A stretch of 64,000 nt of DNA from Paenibacillus sp. FSL K6-1096 (GTDB lineage: Bacteria; Bacillota; Bacilli; Paenibacillales; Paenibacillaceae): assembly GCF_037977055.1 (NCBI RefSeq), contig NZ_CP150274.1:5022001-5086000 (forward strand). The letters are read 5' to 3'. The position numbers and the translations under genes were made by a program. The notes below the pieces were generated by a model. It was not told the origin of the DNA, did no database searches, and saw nothing but the letters and a program-made list of their open reading frames with translations. Below, piece after piece: positions 9,065 through 16,398 of the stretch (its first letter is position 1; each line of letters begins with the position of its first letter).

Positions 9065-10054
9065 TTATTTGGCAGCCTCAGACGGCTCGAGCCAGCGTGA
9101 ACCCATCACAGGCTCTGCTGTTGCAGTGAAGCCTGCAGGCAGGTACGTGGAGACCGTGCCTTTGGAGATCACCTGCGGATACATTTTATCCGGGTCAGGT
9201 AGGGTCACCTTGAAGTAGATCACCGCTTTGGTGTCGCTGGTGAACTCGATGCGCTCTACCGCCAGGCCGTACCCCGGGTTCGGCAGGTTATCGACGGTGA
9301 TGGTGGCTTTGTTGACACCTTCAGCGATTTTATCCAAAGTCACTTCTGAAGTGTATTGATTCTCTGGCACCGGCTCCGGCTCGGAAGGCTCATTCCCCGG
9401 ATTGTTCGGCGTAATCACCCGATCGGCGAAATCAGCGGCATCATGGATCATCACCGCTGCTTCAGCGCGGGTAATGGCATCGGACGGGCGGAATTTGCCG
9501 TTGTCCAGCGTGAGCACCTTCGTGTTCAGCAGGACCTGGAGACTGTAATTCACCTCTGACGGAAGCTTGTCGCCATCCTCGATCATGAAGTACATTTTCG
9601 TTACGGGGAAGTTCCCTTTGCTCTGCAGGGCCTCTGCCAGGAGATGGGCGAATTCCGCCCGGGTCATCGCCTCATTCGGCTTGATGTCCTTCGCCAGCGT
9701 CAGGCCGGCCTGTTTGGCAATCGCGAACGATGACGCATACCAGGCATTATCCTTAACATTATCGAACAATTGGCTGGCTGTAGCATTGCTGTCTGTCTTA
9801 GGAGTCAGCGACAGCCCTTTCACCAGGAACTGCACGGCTTGTGCATTCGTTACTTTCGCATTCGGGGCAAACAGGTCACCCGTAATTCCGTTAATGACAC
9901 CGGCATTATGCAGCGAATTGATCTTCGTCTCGGCCGCATTCCCCTTGAGGTCCGAAAAGGCAAATGCGGACGCTCCAAACGATAAGCTGGCAGCCAGGAT
10001 TCCGCACGCGATGCTCATGGTTTTTGCGCGCTTCGTTAAGTTAGTAGTTTTCAT
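9065..10054 (-). CDS. Secreted S-layer-homology (SLH) domain protein, paralogue of 3074-4045
   Basis: 329 residues. The order is signal peptide (SIACGILAASLSFGASAFA), three SLH repeats (FSDLKGN..., AFAIAKQAGLTL-like, FRPSDAITRAEAAVMIHDAA), an acidic proline-rich linker (NNPGNEPSEPEPVPEN), then the same PNPGYGLAVERIEF beta domain as the paralogue. The linker is the main difference. SLH proteins attach non-covalently to the cell wall. An AGGTGATGCAC stretch precedes the ATG. The aldo/keto reductase gene lies 76 bases upstream on the same strand. Confidence 0.88.
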   Translation of the reverse strand: MKTTNLTKRAKTMSIACGILAASLSFGASAFAFSDLKGNAAETKINSLHNAGVINGITGDLFAPNAKVTNAQAVQFLVKGLSLTPKTDSNATASQLFDNVKDNAWYASSFAIAKQAGLTLAKDIKPNEAMTRAEFAHLLAEALQSKGNFPVTKMYFMIEDGDKLPSEVNYSLQVLLNTKVLTLDNGKFRPSDAITRAEAAVMIHDAADFADRVITPNNPGNEPSEPEPVPENQYTSEVTLDKIAEGVNKATITVDNLPNPGYGLAVERIEFTSDTKAVIYFKVTLPDPDKMYPQVISKGTVSTYLPAGFTATAEPVMGSRWLEPSEAAK

Positions 10055-10130
10055 TGTGCATCACCTCTATATACTATGATGGTTAAACGTGCGGAAAAGT
10101 TGCAGTTGTCGGAAAATTAATACGCAATTG

Positions 10131-10970
10131 TTAGGACAACGGGATAAAACGGGTAGTCCACAGGTAAAATTTATTCCGGGGATCGATGAATCCTCTTTTA
10201 TCCTCATCCAGGGCGGCGATCTGCTTCATTTCTTCCTCAGTCAGGGAGAAATCAAACAGCTCCATATTCTGCTTCAGCCTTGCGGGAGTAACCGATTTCG
10301 GTATGACTGCGATGTTCCGGTCAAGGTTCCATCTCAAGATGACCTGCGCTGGGGTTTTGTTGTACTTGGCTGCTATTTCAGTGAGTACAGGGTGAGCAAG
10401 CATCTGCTGATTGCCGTGTCCAAAAGGGCTCCAGGCCACATGCTGGATATTATGCTTATTCATATAATCATGAAGCGATTCTTGCTGCAGCAAGGGGTTC
10501 GTCTGGATCTGATTCACTGCGGGGATGATCGTCCCCTGCTTCATCACCTTGTCCAGATGCTCCGGCTCAAAATTGGATACCCCGATCGCTCTGATCTTGC
10601 CCTCCTTGTATAAGGACTCCATGATCTGCCAGCTCTCCATGTAATTCTTGGCCGGCCAGTGGATCAAGTAGAGATCGATATAATCGGTGTGCAGTTTGTG
10701 CAGACTGTCTTCAAAGGCCTGGCGGGTCTTTCGCCCCAGATGTGTGCTCCATACTTTAGTTGTGATAAAAAGCTCGCTTCGCGGCACTCCGGATTTCCGG
10801 ATCGCGCTGGCGATCAGCTCTTCGTTGCGGTACGCTGCCGCTGTATCCAGATGCCGGTACCCGTTTTCCAGTGCATAGACCAGCGCAGCTTCATCTTCAT
10901 TTTTGATATTATAAACGCCTAGACCGACTTTGGGCATCAGCACACCGTTGTTCAGCACGAAATTTTCCAT
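10131..10970 (-). CDS. Aldo/keto reductase
   Basis: 279 residues. The AKR catalytic set is visible: Asp and Tyr in HLDTAAAYRNE, Lys in FITTKVW, His in YLIHWP, and the NADPH-binding IPKSVTPARLKQN near the C-terminus. It belongs to the 2,5-diketo-gluconate reductase-like group that reduces aldehydes and ketones. A longer frame exists, but the ATG at 10970 has GAGGAAGGG upstream, inside the 3' end of the ArsR gene. The ArsR stop lies only seven bases before this start, so the two genes are translationally linked. Confidence 0.9.
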   Translation of the reverse strand: MENFVLNNGVLMPKVGLGVYNIKNEDEAALVYALENGYRHLDTAAAYRNEELIASAIRKSGVPRSELFITTKVWSTHLGRKTRQAFEDSLHKLHTDYIDLYLIHWPAKNYMESWQIMESLYKEGKIRAIGVSNFEPEHLDKVMKQGTIIPAVNQIQTNPLLQQESLHDYMNKHNIQHVAWSPFGHGNQQMLAHPVLTEIAAKYNKTPAQVILRWNLDRNIAVIPKSVTPARLKQNMELFDFSLTEEEMKQIAALDEDKRGFIDPRNKFYLWTTRFIPLS

Positions 10971-10977
10971 CCGGGAG

Positions 10978-11367
10978 TCACCCTTCCTCTTCCATTGTAG
11001 TTGTGGCCCCATCTTGAAGCCGGTATACAAATGCCGCAGAGTCGTCAAATAGCTGCTTCAGCTTGAACAGATCGCTCTGATGAACCTCCAAATAGTAATA
11101 ATTCTTGGTCCCCACACGCTTCATCCCGATTAAGTTGGCGTCCTTCAGGATCTTCAGGTGATGGGAGACGGCCGGGCGGGACAGGTTCGTTCTGGAAGCA
11201 ATCTCCCCGACCCGGGTGCCGCCCTCCCTGCATTCCCCGCTGCTATCAATCAAGGATAGAATAATCAATTGCCGTGTCGGGTCCCCAACCGCAAATAAGG
11301 CCTGTTGAGACTCGCGGAAAGCCGCCGCCAGCTCATTCAATCGTTCCTTCCGCTCGGTATTGTCCAA
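10978..11367 (-). CDS. ArsR-family regulator controlling the aldo/keto reductase
   Basis: 129 residues with the ArsR winged helix (DPTRQLIILSLI, then NLSRPAVSHHLKILKDANLIGMKR). No cysteine metal site is seen in the recognition helix region, so a non-metal signal is likely. The start is TTG 11367 with GAAGGTGG about nine bases upstream. It is first in a two-gene leftward unit with the reductase, so I infer that it represses that gene and itself. Confidence 0.85.
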   Translation of the reverse strand: MDNTERKERLNELAAAFRESQQALFAVGDPTRQLIILSLIDSSGECREGGTRVGEIASRTNLSRPAVSHHLKILKDANLIGMKRVGTKNYYYLEVHQSDLFKLKQLFDDSAAFVYRLQDGATTTMEEEG

Positions 11368-11395
11368 TATGTTTGGCCACCTTCAATCAATGGTT

Positions 11396-11413
11396 TAATC
11401 TTTTGAACGATTA
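11396..11413. promoter_or_regulatory. Imperfect palindrome, candidate ArsR operator
   Basis: TAATCTTTTGAACGATTA is an 18-base imperfect palindrome (14 of 18 positions symmetric) about 30 bases upstream of the ArsR start. Its place and size fit autoregulation. This is inference only. Confidence 0.4.
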
Positions 11414-11428
11414 TAGCATAGGAAATGG

Positions 11429-11469
11429 ATGAATAATCATTGGGAAAGAAAATCGAGACGAATGAGGAT
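11429..11469 (+). repeat. 41-bp direct repeat, left copy
   Basis: This 41-base stretch, from ATGAATAATCATTGGG to CGAGACGAATGAGGAT, recurs at 13106-13146 in the same orientation with one mismatch. The copies bracket about 1.6 kb with two convergent genes. See the right copy and the finding. Confidence 0.9.
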
Positions 11470-11579
11470 CTGTTGTAGAATAGAGTTAGTAGAGTAACCT
11501 AAAAAATATTATTTATGGGAAACTTTTTAAATTTGTATGGCGTCTAATTATGTAACAATGATTAAAAGGGAGGAAGGGA

Positions 11580-12182
11580 ATGATGTTAGGCGTAGGAAGA
11601 AAAATTATCCGGGTTGGAATCATTTTGAGCCTAATTATAGTAATATCAGCATGTTCTAAAGAGGGAGGGGCAGAAAGTCAACCTTCTGCTAGTGTGAACC
11701 CAACTTCAATGTTGTCTCCAAGTCCTTTACCAACGATACTATCAACTCCAATAACACAAGCTGGCGATAATGATTATACTTTAACAGAAAAAGATATGTC
11801 GATTGGAGATGTGGCAATTGGACAGTCAGAAGAAGAGGTGGAGCAAAAAATAGGTCAACCCTCCGAAGAAACTATTACTCACGGTAATGGCAGCCCTTTA
11901 TGGATCTATGAAAAAAAGGGGATCTATTTGAACATTGATAATAAGGTTTGGGGAATTCGGGTGCTTGAACCTTTTAAAGGAACTACACCGCGAAATATAG
12001 GTATTGGTAGTACTGAAGAGGATGTGAAAAAGGCTTATCCTGAAGTGAAACAGGTAAAAAGTAATGGTGATAATAAACTATTAGAGCAAAAATCAGTTAA
12101 CAAAAAATATGCCATTGTATTTTCGATTGAAAAAGATAAAGTTATAGCCATTTCCTTAACTATGGATCTTGTGATTCAATAA
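11580..12182 (+). CDS. Hypothetical lipoprotein with two SmpA/BamE-like repeats
   Basis: 200 residues. An N-terminal lipoprotein signal ends in ISAC (Cys near residue 25), then a Ser/Pro-rich linker. The rest has two related segments, DVAIGQSEEEVEQKIGQPSE and IGIGSTEEDVKKAYPEV, of the kind seen in SmpA/OmlA- or DUF4309-like domains. The function is unknown. GGGAGGAAGGG precedes tandem ATGs (11580 and 11583). The gene is AT-richer than its surroundings and sits inside the segment bounded by the 41-bp direct repeats. Confidence 0.75.
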   Translation: MMLGVGRKIIRVGIILSLIIVISACSKEGGAESQPSASVNPTSMLSPSPLPTILSTPITQAGDNDYTLTEKDMSIGDVAIGQSEEEVEQKIGQPSEETITHGNGSPLWIYEKKGIYLNIDNKVWGIRVLEPFKGTTPRNIGIGSTEEDVKKAYPEVKQVKSNGDNKLLEQKSVNKKYAIVFSIEKDKVIAISLTMDLVIQ

Positions 12183-12190
12183 TTTGAAAA

Positions 12191-12230
12191 GCCCAAACGA
12201 GTCATGATTGTCTCGTTTGGGCTATATTTT
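12191..12230. terminator. Bidirectional terminator between convergent genes
   Basis: The perfect 11-bp stem GCCCAAACGAG / CTCGTTTGGGC is preceded by AAAA and followed by TATATTTT. It lies between the lipoprotein gene and the leftward glucosaminidase-like gene. Confidence 0.88.
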
Positions 12231-12957
12231 ACCAAGAGATATTATTAAATCCATATACATTAGGATCGCTTGATTGTTGATACGTATAGTTATTCAGGCA
12301 ATCTCTACCTGTTATGGTCTCATACATATTTTGATAACCACCACTTGCTGTCCACAACCTTCTTGTACTGGTGCTGTTTAATGCATAGGACTGTGACGAA
12401 CAATAACTTGTAGAACTTCCTGTGTAGTTAGCATAAAAGCCGTATCTCAATGCAGTACAGGCTGCATTGAGACCTGTATTTCCAAAACCTGCATGAGAGT
12501 AAGCAAATTGCACGTGGCGGTAGCCTGAGATTAAAAGATGAGCATAAGCAGAAACCCCTTGAATAACATTATTGAAAAAAGTTCCATGAGGAGTATTGTC
12601 AGTTGTGCCGCTATAACCGCAAGTACCTGTCTGAAATCCTGGGTTCCACGCACTCTGGAAGGAGGACCGGCTCCATCCATGCTCAAAAGCCCAATGAGCA
12701 AGAACGAGCGAGATTGGCAAAACGCCAAAATAGGGAGACTGAAAGCTTTGCCATGATACCCACTTAGCTAAATCTATAATATTATAGGATGTTCCTTGAG
12801 AGATCACGGCCCCATTAATAAAGTCGGACTGATTGGAGAGACAGGCATTGGCTCTTAGGCTAATGTCCTTGAATTTACCGCCAGCAGGTACAGTTATGGG
12901 GCTACTCTCAATGTGCTGACCACAATTACAAGGTTCTTTCTTTTTGTTCTCTTCCAT
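12229..12957 (-). CDS. Glucosaminidase-like (lysozyme-fold) protein
   Basis: 242 residues, no signal peptide. The LVLAHWAFEHGWSRSSFQSAWNPGFQ region resembles the catalytic helix of glucosaminidase-type peptidoglycan hydrolases (small-hydrophobic-x-x-E-[ST]GWG), with Glu as the likely acid. The motif FNNVIQGVSAYAHLLISG matches the region where such enzymes have YxSxxxSVxDYxxxL. A short N-terminal tail with CNCG precedes the domain. The TTG at 12966 abuts the AGGGAG site, so ATG 12957 is preferred. Absence of a signal peptide suggests a non-standard export route or a phage-like or toxin-like context. Unsure. Confidence 0.65.
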   Translation of the reverse strand: MEENKKKEPCNCGQHIESSPITVPAGGKFKDISLRANACLSNQSDFINGAVISQGTSYNIIDLAKWVSWQSFQSPYFGVLPISLVLAHWAFEHGWSRSSFQSAWNPGFQTGTCGYSGTTDNTPHGTFFNNVIQGVSAYAHLLISGYRHVQFAYSHAGFGNTGLNAACTALRYGFYANYTGSSTSYCSSQSYALNSTSTRRLWTASGGYQNMYETITGRDCLNNYTYQQSSDPNVYGFNNISW

Positions 12958-13105
12958 TTCAAACAACTCCCTAACAAAATATTACAGATACTATATCTGC
13001 AATTTAGGATATTCATTGTTTATTAGTAGGGAAGGGCAAGTAAGCAAAAAGGTATTTTTTGATAAAGAGGTCCTAATACCCACCCTACACCCCATAGGCA
13101 GATTA

Positions 13106-13146
13106 ATGAATAATCATTGGGAAAGAAAATCGAGACGAATGGGGAT
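13106..13146 (+). repeat. 41-bp direct repeat, right copy
   Basis: Second copy of the repeat at 11429-11469, 40 of 41 bases identical. After it the sequences remain loosely similar (TGTTGTAGAAT versus ATGTAGCATGAT), so the original repeat may have been longer. No integrase or transposase is visible between the copies. Confidence 0.9.
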
Positions 13147-13241
13147 ATGTAGCATGATTTTGTCGGGGAGATAATAGCCTGGGGATGTATTGTATAATGT
13201 TACATATGTATATTATAATGAACAAAAGGAGGTGCTACGGT

Positions 13242-13799
13242 TTGAATGCTATACACATCAGGATAGGAAACAATCTGCAGCGTATTCGAAAGAACAGGCA
13301 GTTAAGCTTAGATAAGCTCGCCGATTTAACCAAGGTTAGCAAAGGTATGCTGCATCAAATTGAGCGGGGAGAAACGCAGCCCACAGTGACAACGGTGTGG
13401 AAAATTGCGACGGGACTCAATATTTCGTTCTCATCTCTGCTTAAAGAGGATGAGGCAGTAGTATCCATTGCAACGCGGAAAGAAACTCCAGATTTAACAG
13501 AGGACAATGGAAAATGCAGAGCATATTTACTGTTTCCTTTTGATCCGCAGACACGTATTGAAACATTTACGCTCATTCTCAGCCCTGCCTGTAACTATGT
13601 TTCACTCCCGCACAATGACGGGGTTCAAGAGTACATCACCGTTACCTCCGGAGTGTTCAGTATACAGATTAAGGACGAAATATACACCTTACCAGAAGGA
13701 CAGGCTATAAGATTTGCAGGCAATGTTGAACACCGTTATCTCAATCAATCGGACGAAGATGTGACGATACAAGTGATTATGCATTATATGGATTCTTAA
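13242..13799 (+). CDS. XRE-family regulator with C-terminal cupin
   Basis: 185 residues. An N-terminal lambda-repressor-like helix-turn-helix (LSLDKLADLTKVSKGMLHQI, then ERGETQPT) is followed by a short cupin domain (LILSPACNYVSLPHNDGVQEYI). Proteins with this layout regulate small-metabolite pathways. The frame is open upstream, but AAAGGAGG at 13225-13232 with TTG at 13242 gives the standard start. TATAAT-like boxes lie at 13193 and 13214. The stop overlaps an upstream ATG of the next gene. Confidence 0.85.
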   Translation: MNAIHIRIGNNLQRIRKNRQLSLDKLADLTKVSKGMLHQIERGETQPTVTTVWKIATGLNISFSSLLKEDEAVVSIATRKETPDLTEDNGKCRAYLLFPFDPQTRIETFTLILSPACNYVSLPHNDGVQEYITVTSGVFSIQIKDEIYTLPEGQAIRFAGNVEHRYLNQSDEDVTIQVIMHYMDS

Positions 13800-13828
13800 T
13801 GCATGTAAAGATTAAGGAGGAATATACG

Positions 13829-14308
13829 GTGACAAACCAACTTAAAGAGAGTGCTAAGCAGGTTCAAAACAAACTACTGGAGCTGGGGTATACAAATCAA
13901 GTTGTAGAACTGCCTGACAGTACACGGACTGCACAGGAGGCTGCCGATGCGATAGGCTGCGAGGTAGCACATATAGCGAAATCCATTATCTTTCGGCTCA
14001 AAAATGAGGATAAACCCTTACTGGTCATAGCAAGCGGAGTAAACCGGATTAATGAAAAACAAATTACCAGCCATCTAAATGACAAGTTGGGCAAAGCTGA
14101 TGCTGATTTTGTACGTGAACACACCGGATTTGTGATTGGAGGCGTACCGCCGTTAGGACATAAAGAGTCCATCCTCACTTTTATTGATGAAGACTTGTTG
14201 CAATACAGAGAGATATGGGCTGCTGCCGGACATCCAAGAGCAGTGTTTCAATTAACACCCCAAGAATTAATACAAATGACACAAGGGCGGGTAATCTGTG
14301 TAAAATAA
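13829..14308 (+). CDS. YbaK/ProX-type aminoacyl-tRNA deacylase
   Basis: 159 residues. Family landmarks are ELPDSTRTAQEAADAIGC, the IAKSIIFR strand with its invariant Lys, and GGVPPLGH near residue 110. YbaK/ProX proteins hydrolyse mischarged tRNAs (Cys- or Ala-tRNA-Pro), which keeps translation accurate. An ATG at 13799 is in frame, but AAGGAGG at 13814-13820 places the start at GTG 13829. The gene is cotranscribed with the XRE-cupin regulator, a pairing that I infer reflects amino-acid-linked control. Confidence 0.85.
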   Translation: MTNQLKESAKQVQNKLLELGYTNQVVELPDSTRTAQEAADAIGCEVAHIAKSIIFRLKNEDKPLLVIASGVNRINEKQITSHLNDKLGKADADFVREHTGFVIGGVPPLGHKESILTFIDEDLLQYREIWAAAGHPRAVFQLTPQELIQMTQGRVICVK

Positions 14309-14345
14309 ATAACCCATCCCATCCTACATAAGTACTAGCCCTTGG

Positions 14346-14393
14346 CAAGCGGAGTGCCGCATAGAAATATGCTGTCTCTGCTTGTTCATTTTT
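14346..14393 (+). terminator. Likely terminator after the deacylase
   Basis: A stem of CAAGC-GGAG...GCAT with ATGC...CTCT-GCTTG is followed by TTCATTTTT. It contains mismatches and is weaker than the other terminators here. The remaining bases to 14509 hold promoter-like AT-rich sequence. Confidence 0.55.
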
Positions 14394-14509
14394 GGGGGTG
14401 AATGCTATGATATTTTTCCTTTTTTATCCTTTTTAATGCTATAAAATAGAAAATAAAACCTTGGTGAAATCCGGAAGGCATTGAAAAGAACGGGATTGGG
14501 GAGAAGCTC

Positions 14510-15208
14510 ATGCGTGTTGCATTGGTTTGTTGTGCGGGTTCTACGGAGCCTTGCGAGGAGTGCAGGTTCAAGAACATTCATTCTTTTTTTGCGCGGGAAT
14601 ACGGGTGTAAGGTGTTTCATTTCAGGGAGCTGGAGGCGCTGGCGGATATTGTGAAGGAGGGCTTGAGGTTCGATGGGGTGATCGTCAGCACTCCGGATTT
14701 CAACCTGGGCTTCATCCATATGATGCAATCCCTGCAGCAGCTATTGACGCTGAAAATTTTCATTATTGTTGAAGAGATTGGCACTCAAGGCATGTTGGTT
14801 CCTATCCCGTCCAATCATATGTACATCGGCAGCTCCGGACGCCAGGGCTTCCAGGAGGAATTATTCAGCCGCCTGCGCTGCTGGTTCGACGAAGGGCTTA
14901 GCCGCAACGCGAATGGTACCCGGCACTCCAGAGGCATCGCGCTTAATCTCCACTCCAAGTCCCTGAAGGTTGGCGAGTTCGTTATTGAACTTACCTGTAA
15001 GGAATTTGAACTCTTAGATCTCCTGCTGGAGAGCCAAGGCCAGTTCATCCCGACGGAGCAGATCCTGCATCACCTGTGGGATAGGTATACGTCCCCGGAA
15101 ATTGTGAGGCAATACGTATACAAGCTAAGGCACAAAATCGAAGTGACCTCGGGCCGCAGCGACATCATCCTGTTCCGCCGGGGCATCGGATATTCAGTGA
15201 GTGTGTAG
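14510..15208 (+). CDS. OmpR-type winged-helix regulator with degenerate receiver
   Basis: 232 residues. The C-terminal 100 residues are an OmpR/PhoB DNA-binding domain (ELTCKEFELLDLLLESQGQF, then IVRQYVYKLRHKIE and the GIGYSV ending). The N-terminal 110 residues are receiver-sized, but I find no acidic pocket and no clear phospho-acceptor Asp followed by the usual loop. It is an orphan with no histidine kinase beside it. GGGGAG precedes the ATG. It ends at a strong terminator just before the 51-bp tandem array and the polyketide operon, so it is a candidate pathway regulator (inference). Confidence 0.8.
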   Translation: MRVALVCCAGSTEPCEECRFKNIHSFFAREYGCKVFHFRELEALADIVKEGLRFDGVIVSTPDFNLGFIHMMQSLQQLLTLKIFIIVEEIGTQGMLVPIPSNHMYIGSSGRQGFQEELFSRLRCWFDEGLSRNANGTRHSRGIALNLHSKSLKVGEFVIELTCKEFELLDLLLESQGQFIPTEQILHHLWDRYTSPEIVRQYVYKLRHKIEVTSGRSDIILFRRGIGYSVSV

Positions 15209-15241
15209 ATCTGACAGTTGTCTGTCGGGTCTTTTTTTTTT
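15208..15241 (+). terminator. Rho-independent terminator with long T run
   Basis: GATCTGACAG / CTGTCGGGTC (with two G-T pairs) forms the stem and is followed by ten or more Ts. The stem begins at the last base of the regulator's stop codon. It insulates the regulator from the tandem array and operon downstream. Confidence 0.88.
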
Positions 15242-15285
15242 GGTTTGGGACAGGTATGCGTGAACGGGATGAAAGAGGGGCATGG

Positions 15286-15816
15286 CCAAATGTATGCCAA
15301 AAACCGAACACATTGGGCGGGGCGGATGCGCGTGGACCAAATGTATGCGAAAAACCGAACACATTGCGCCTGCGAGCCGGTATGTGGTCCAAATGTATGT
15401 GGAAAACCGAACACATCTCGCCCGCAAGCCGGTGTGTGGCCAAATGTATGCGAAAAACCGAACAGATTGCGCCTGCGAGCCGGCGTGTGATCCAATGTAT
15501 GCGAAAAACCGAACACATTGCGCTTGCGAGCCGGTGTGTGGTCCAATGTATGCGAAAAACCGAACATATCTCGCCCGCAAGCCGGTGTGTGGTCCAATGT
15601 ATGCGAAAAACCGAACACATTGCGCCCGCAAACCGGTGTGTGGTCGAATGTATGCGAAAAACCGAACACATTGCGCCCGTGAGCCGGTATGTGGTCGAAT
15701 GTATGCGAAAAACCGAACACATCTCGCCCGCGAGCCGGTGTGTGGTCGAATGTATGCGAAAAACCGAACACATTGCGCCTGCGAGCCGGTGTGGGGTCCA
15801 ATGTATGCGAAAAAGC
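15286..15816. repeat. Non-coding 51-bp tandem array, about 10.5 copies
   Basis: The motif AAAACCGAAC recurs near 15304, 15354, 15407, 15458, 15509, 15560, 15611, 15662, 15713 and 15764, and a last partial unit ends in AAAAGCG at 15815. The spacing is 51 in almost every case. Each unit runs CCAATGTATGCGAAAAACCG, then AACACATTGCGCC, then GCGAGCCGGTGTGTGGT. Copies 3, 6 and 9 carry ATCTCGCCC in place of ATTGCGCC, so there is a 153-bp higher-order period. Since 51 is a multiple of three, several frames stay open on both strands. I regard those frames as artefacts. The units are near identical, so this is not CRISPR. Confidence 0.92.
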
Positions 15817-15935
15817 GCGCTTCCTGTCGCTGCTGCAAACTAACTGTAGATTAACGCAAGACTAACATCCGGGTTATGTCACCCTGCGAAATTTAGCGTT
15901 ACGATGTCTGTAAACCTATTGGGGAGGCATGTGGA

Positions 15936-16391
15936 GTGACAACGATTCAGAACAGTATCTGGATTCATGCAGACCGGAACACCGTATTCGACAGGACTAA
16001 CGATATTGCGAACTGGACGGAGCTATTCACGGAGTACCAGGAGAGCCGGGTGCTGGAGCAGACTGAGGCGTACATCCGTTTCGAGCTGACGACATATCCC
16101 GAGGAGAACCGGCCAGCCCGGTCCTGGACCTCCGAGCGGTGGCTTGACCGTCCGAACTTCCGGATCACCGCCCGCCGACTCGCACCGCTGCTGCCGTTCA
16201 AGCATATGAACCTGGAATGGCTCTATGAAGAGCAGAACGAAGGGACGTATATGACCTGGATTCAGGAGTTCGAGGTCGATCCCGCAAGCGGGCTTACCGG
16301 GGAACAGGTGGAGGCGCATCTGAACCGGACCACGAAGGAGCAGATGGCGGCAATCAAGCAGAATATCGAGCAGCAAACGGTTCGGAGCTGA
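15936..16391 (+). CDS. Type II polyketide aromatase/cyclase (TcmN/WhiE-like SRPBCC)
   Basis: 151 residues, one START/SRPBCC domain. The match to actinobacterial TcmN-type aromatase/cyclases is specific: NDIANWTELFTEY (22-34), the SWTSERW segment with Arg68, HMNLEWLY (90-97), TWIQEFEVDP and the helix HLNRTTKEQM. As I recall TcmN, Arg68, Tyr34, Trp27 and Gln110 fall at its pocket residues, including catalytic Arg69. Such enzymes fold the nascent poly-beta-ketone and close the first rings of unreduced chains. GTG start with GGGGAGG eight bases upstream. It is the first gene of the operon and ends seven bases before KS-alpha. Confidence 0.88.
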   Translation: MTTIQNSIWIHADRNTVFDRTNDIANWTELFTEYQESRVLEQTEAYIRFELTTYPEENRPARSWTSERWLDRPNFRITARRLAPLLPFKHMNLEWLYEEQNEGTYMTWIQEFEVDPASGLTGEQVEAHLNRTTKEQMAAIKQNIEQQTVRS

Positions 16392-16398
16392 GCCTCAG

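Noticed and set aside
15286..15816. Possible CRISPR array
   Set aside because: All units are near identical along their whole length, so there are no unique spacers.
15070..15854. Several long open frames on both strands through the 51-bp array
   Set aside because: A 51-base unit is a multiple of three and keeps frames open without selection. Repeated unrelated peptides appear in every frame, with no good ribosome-binding site.
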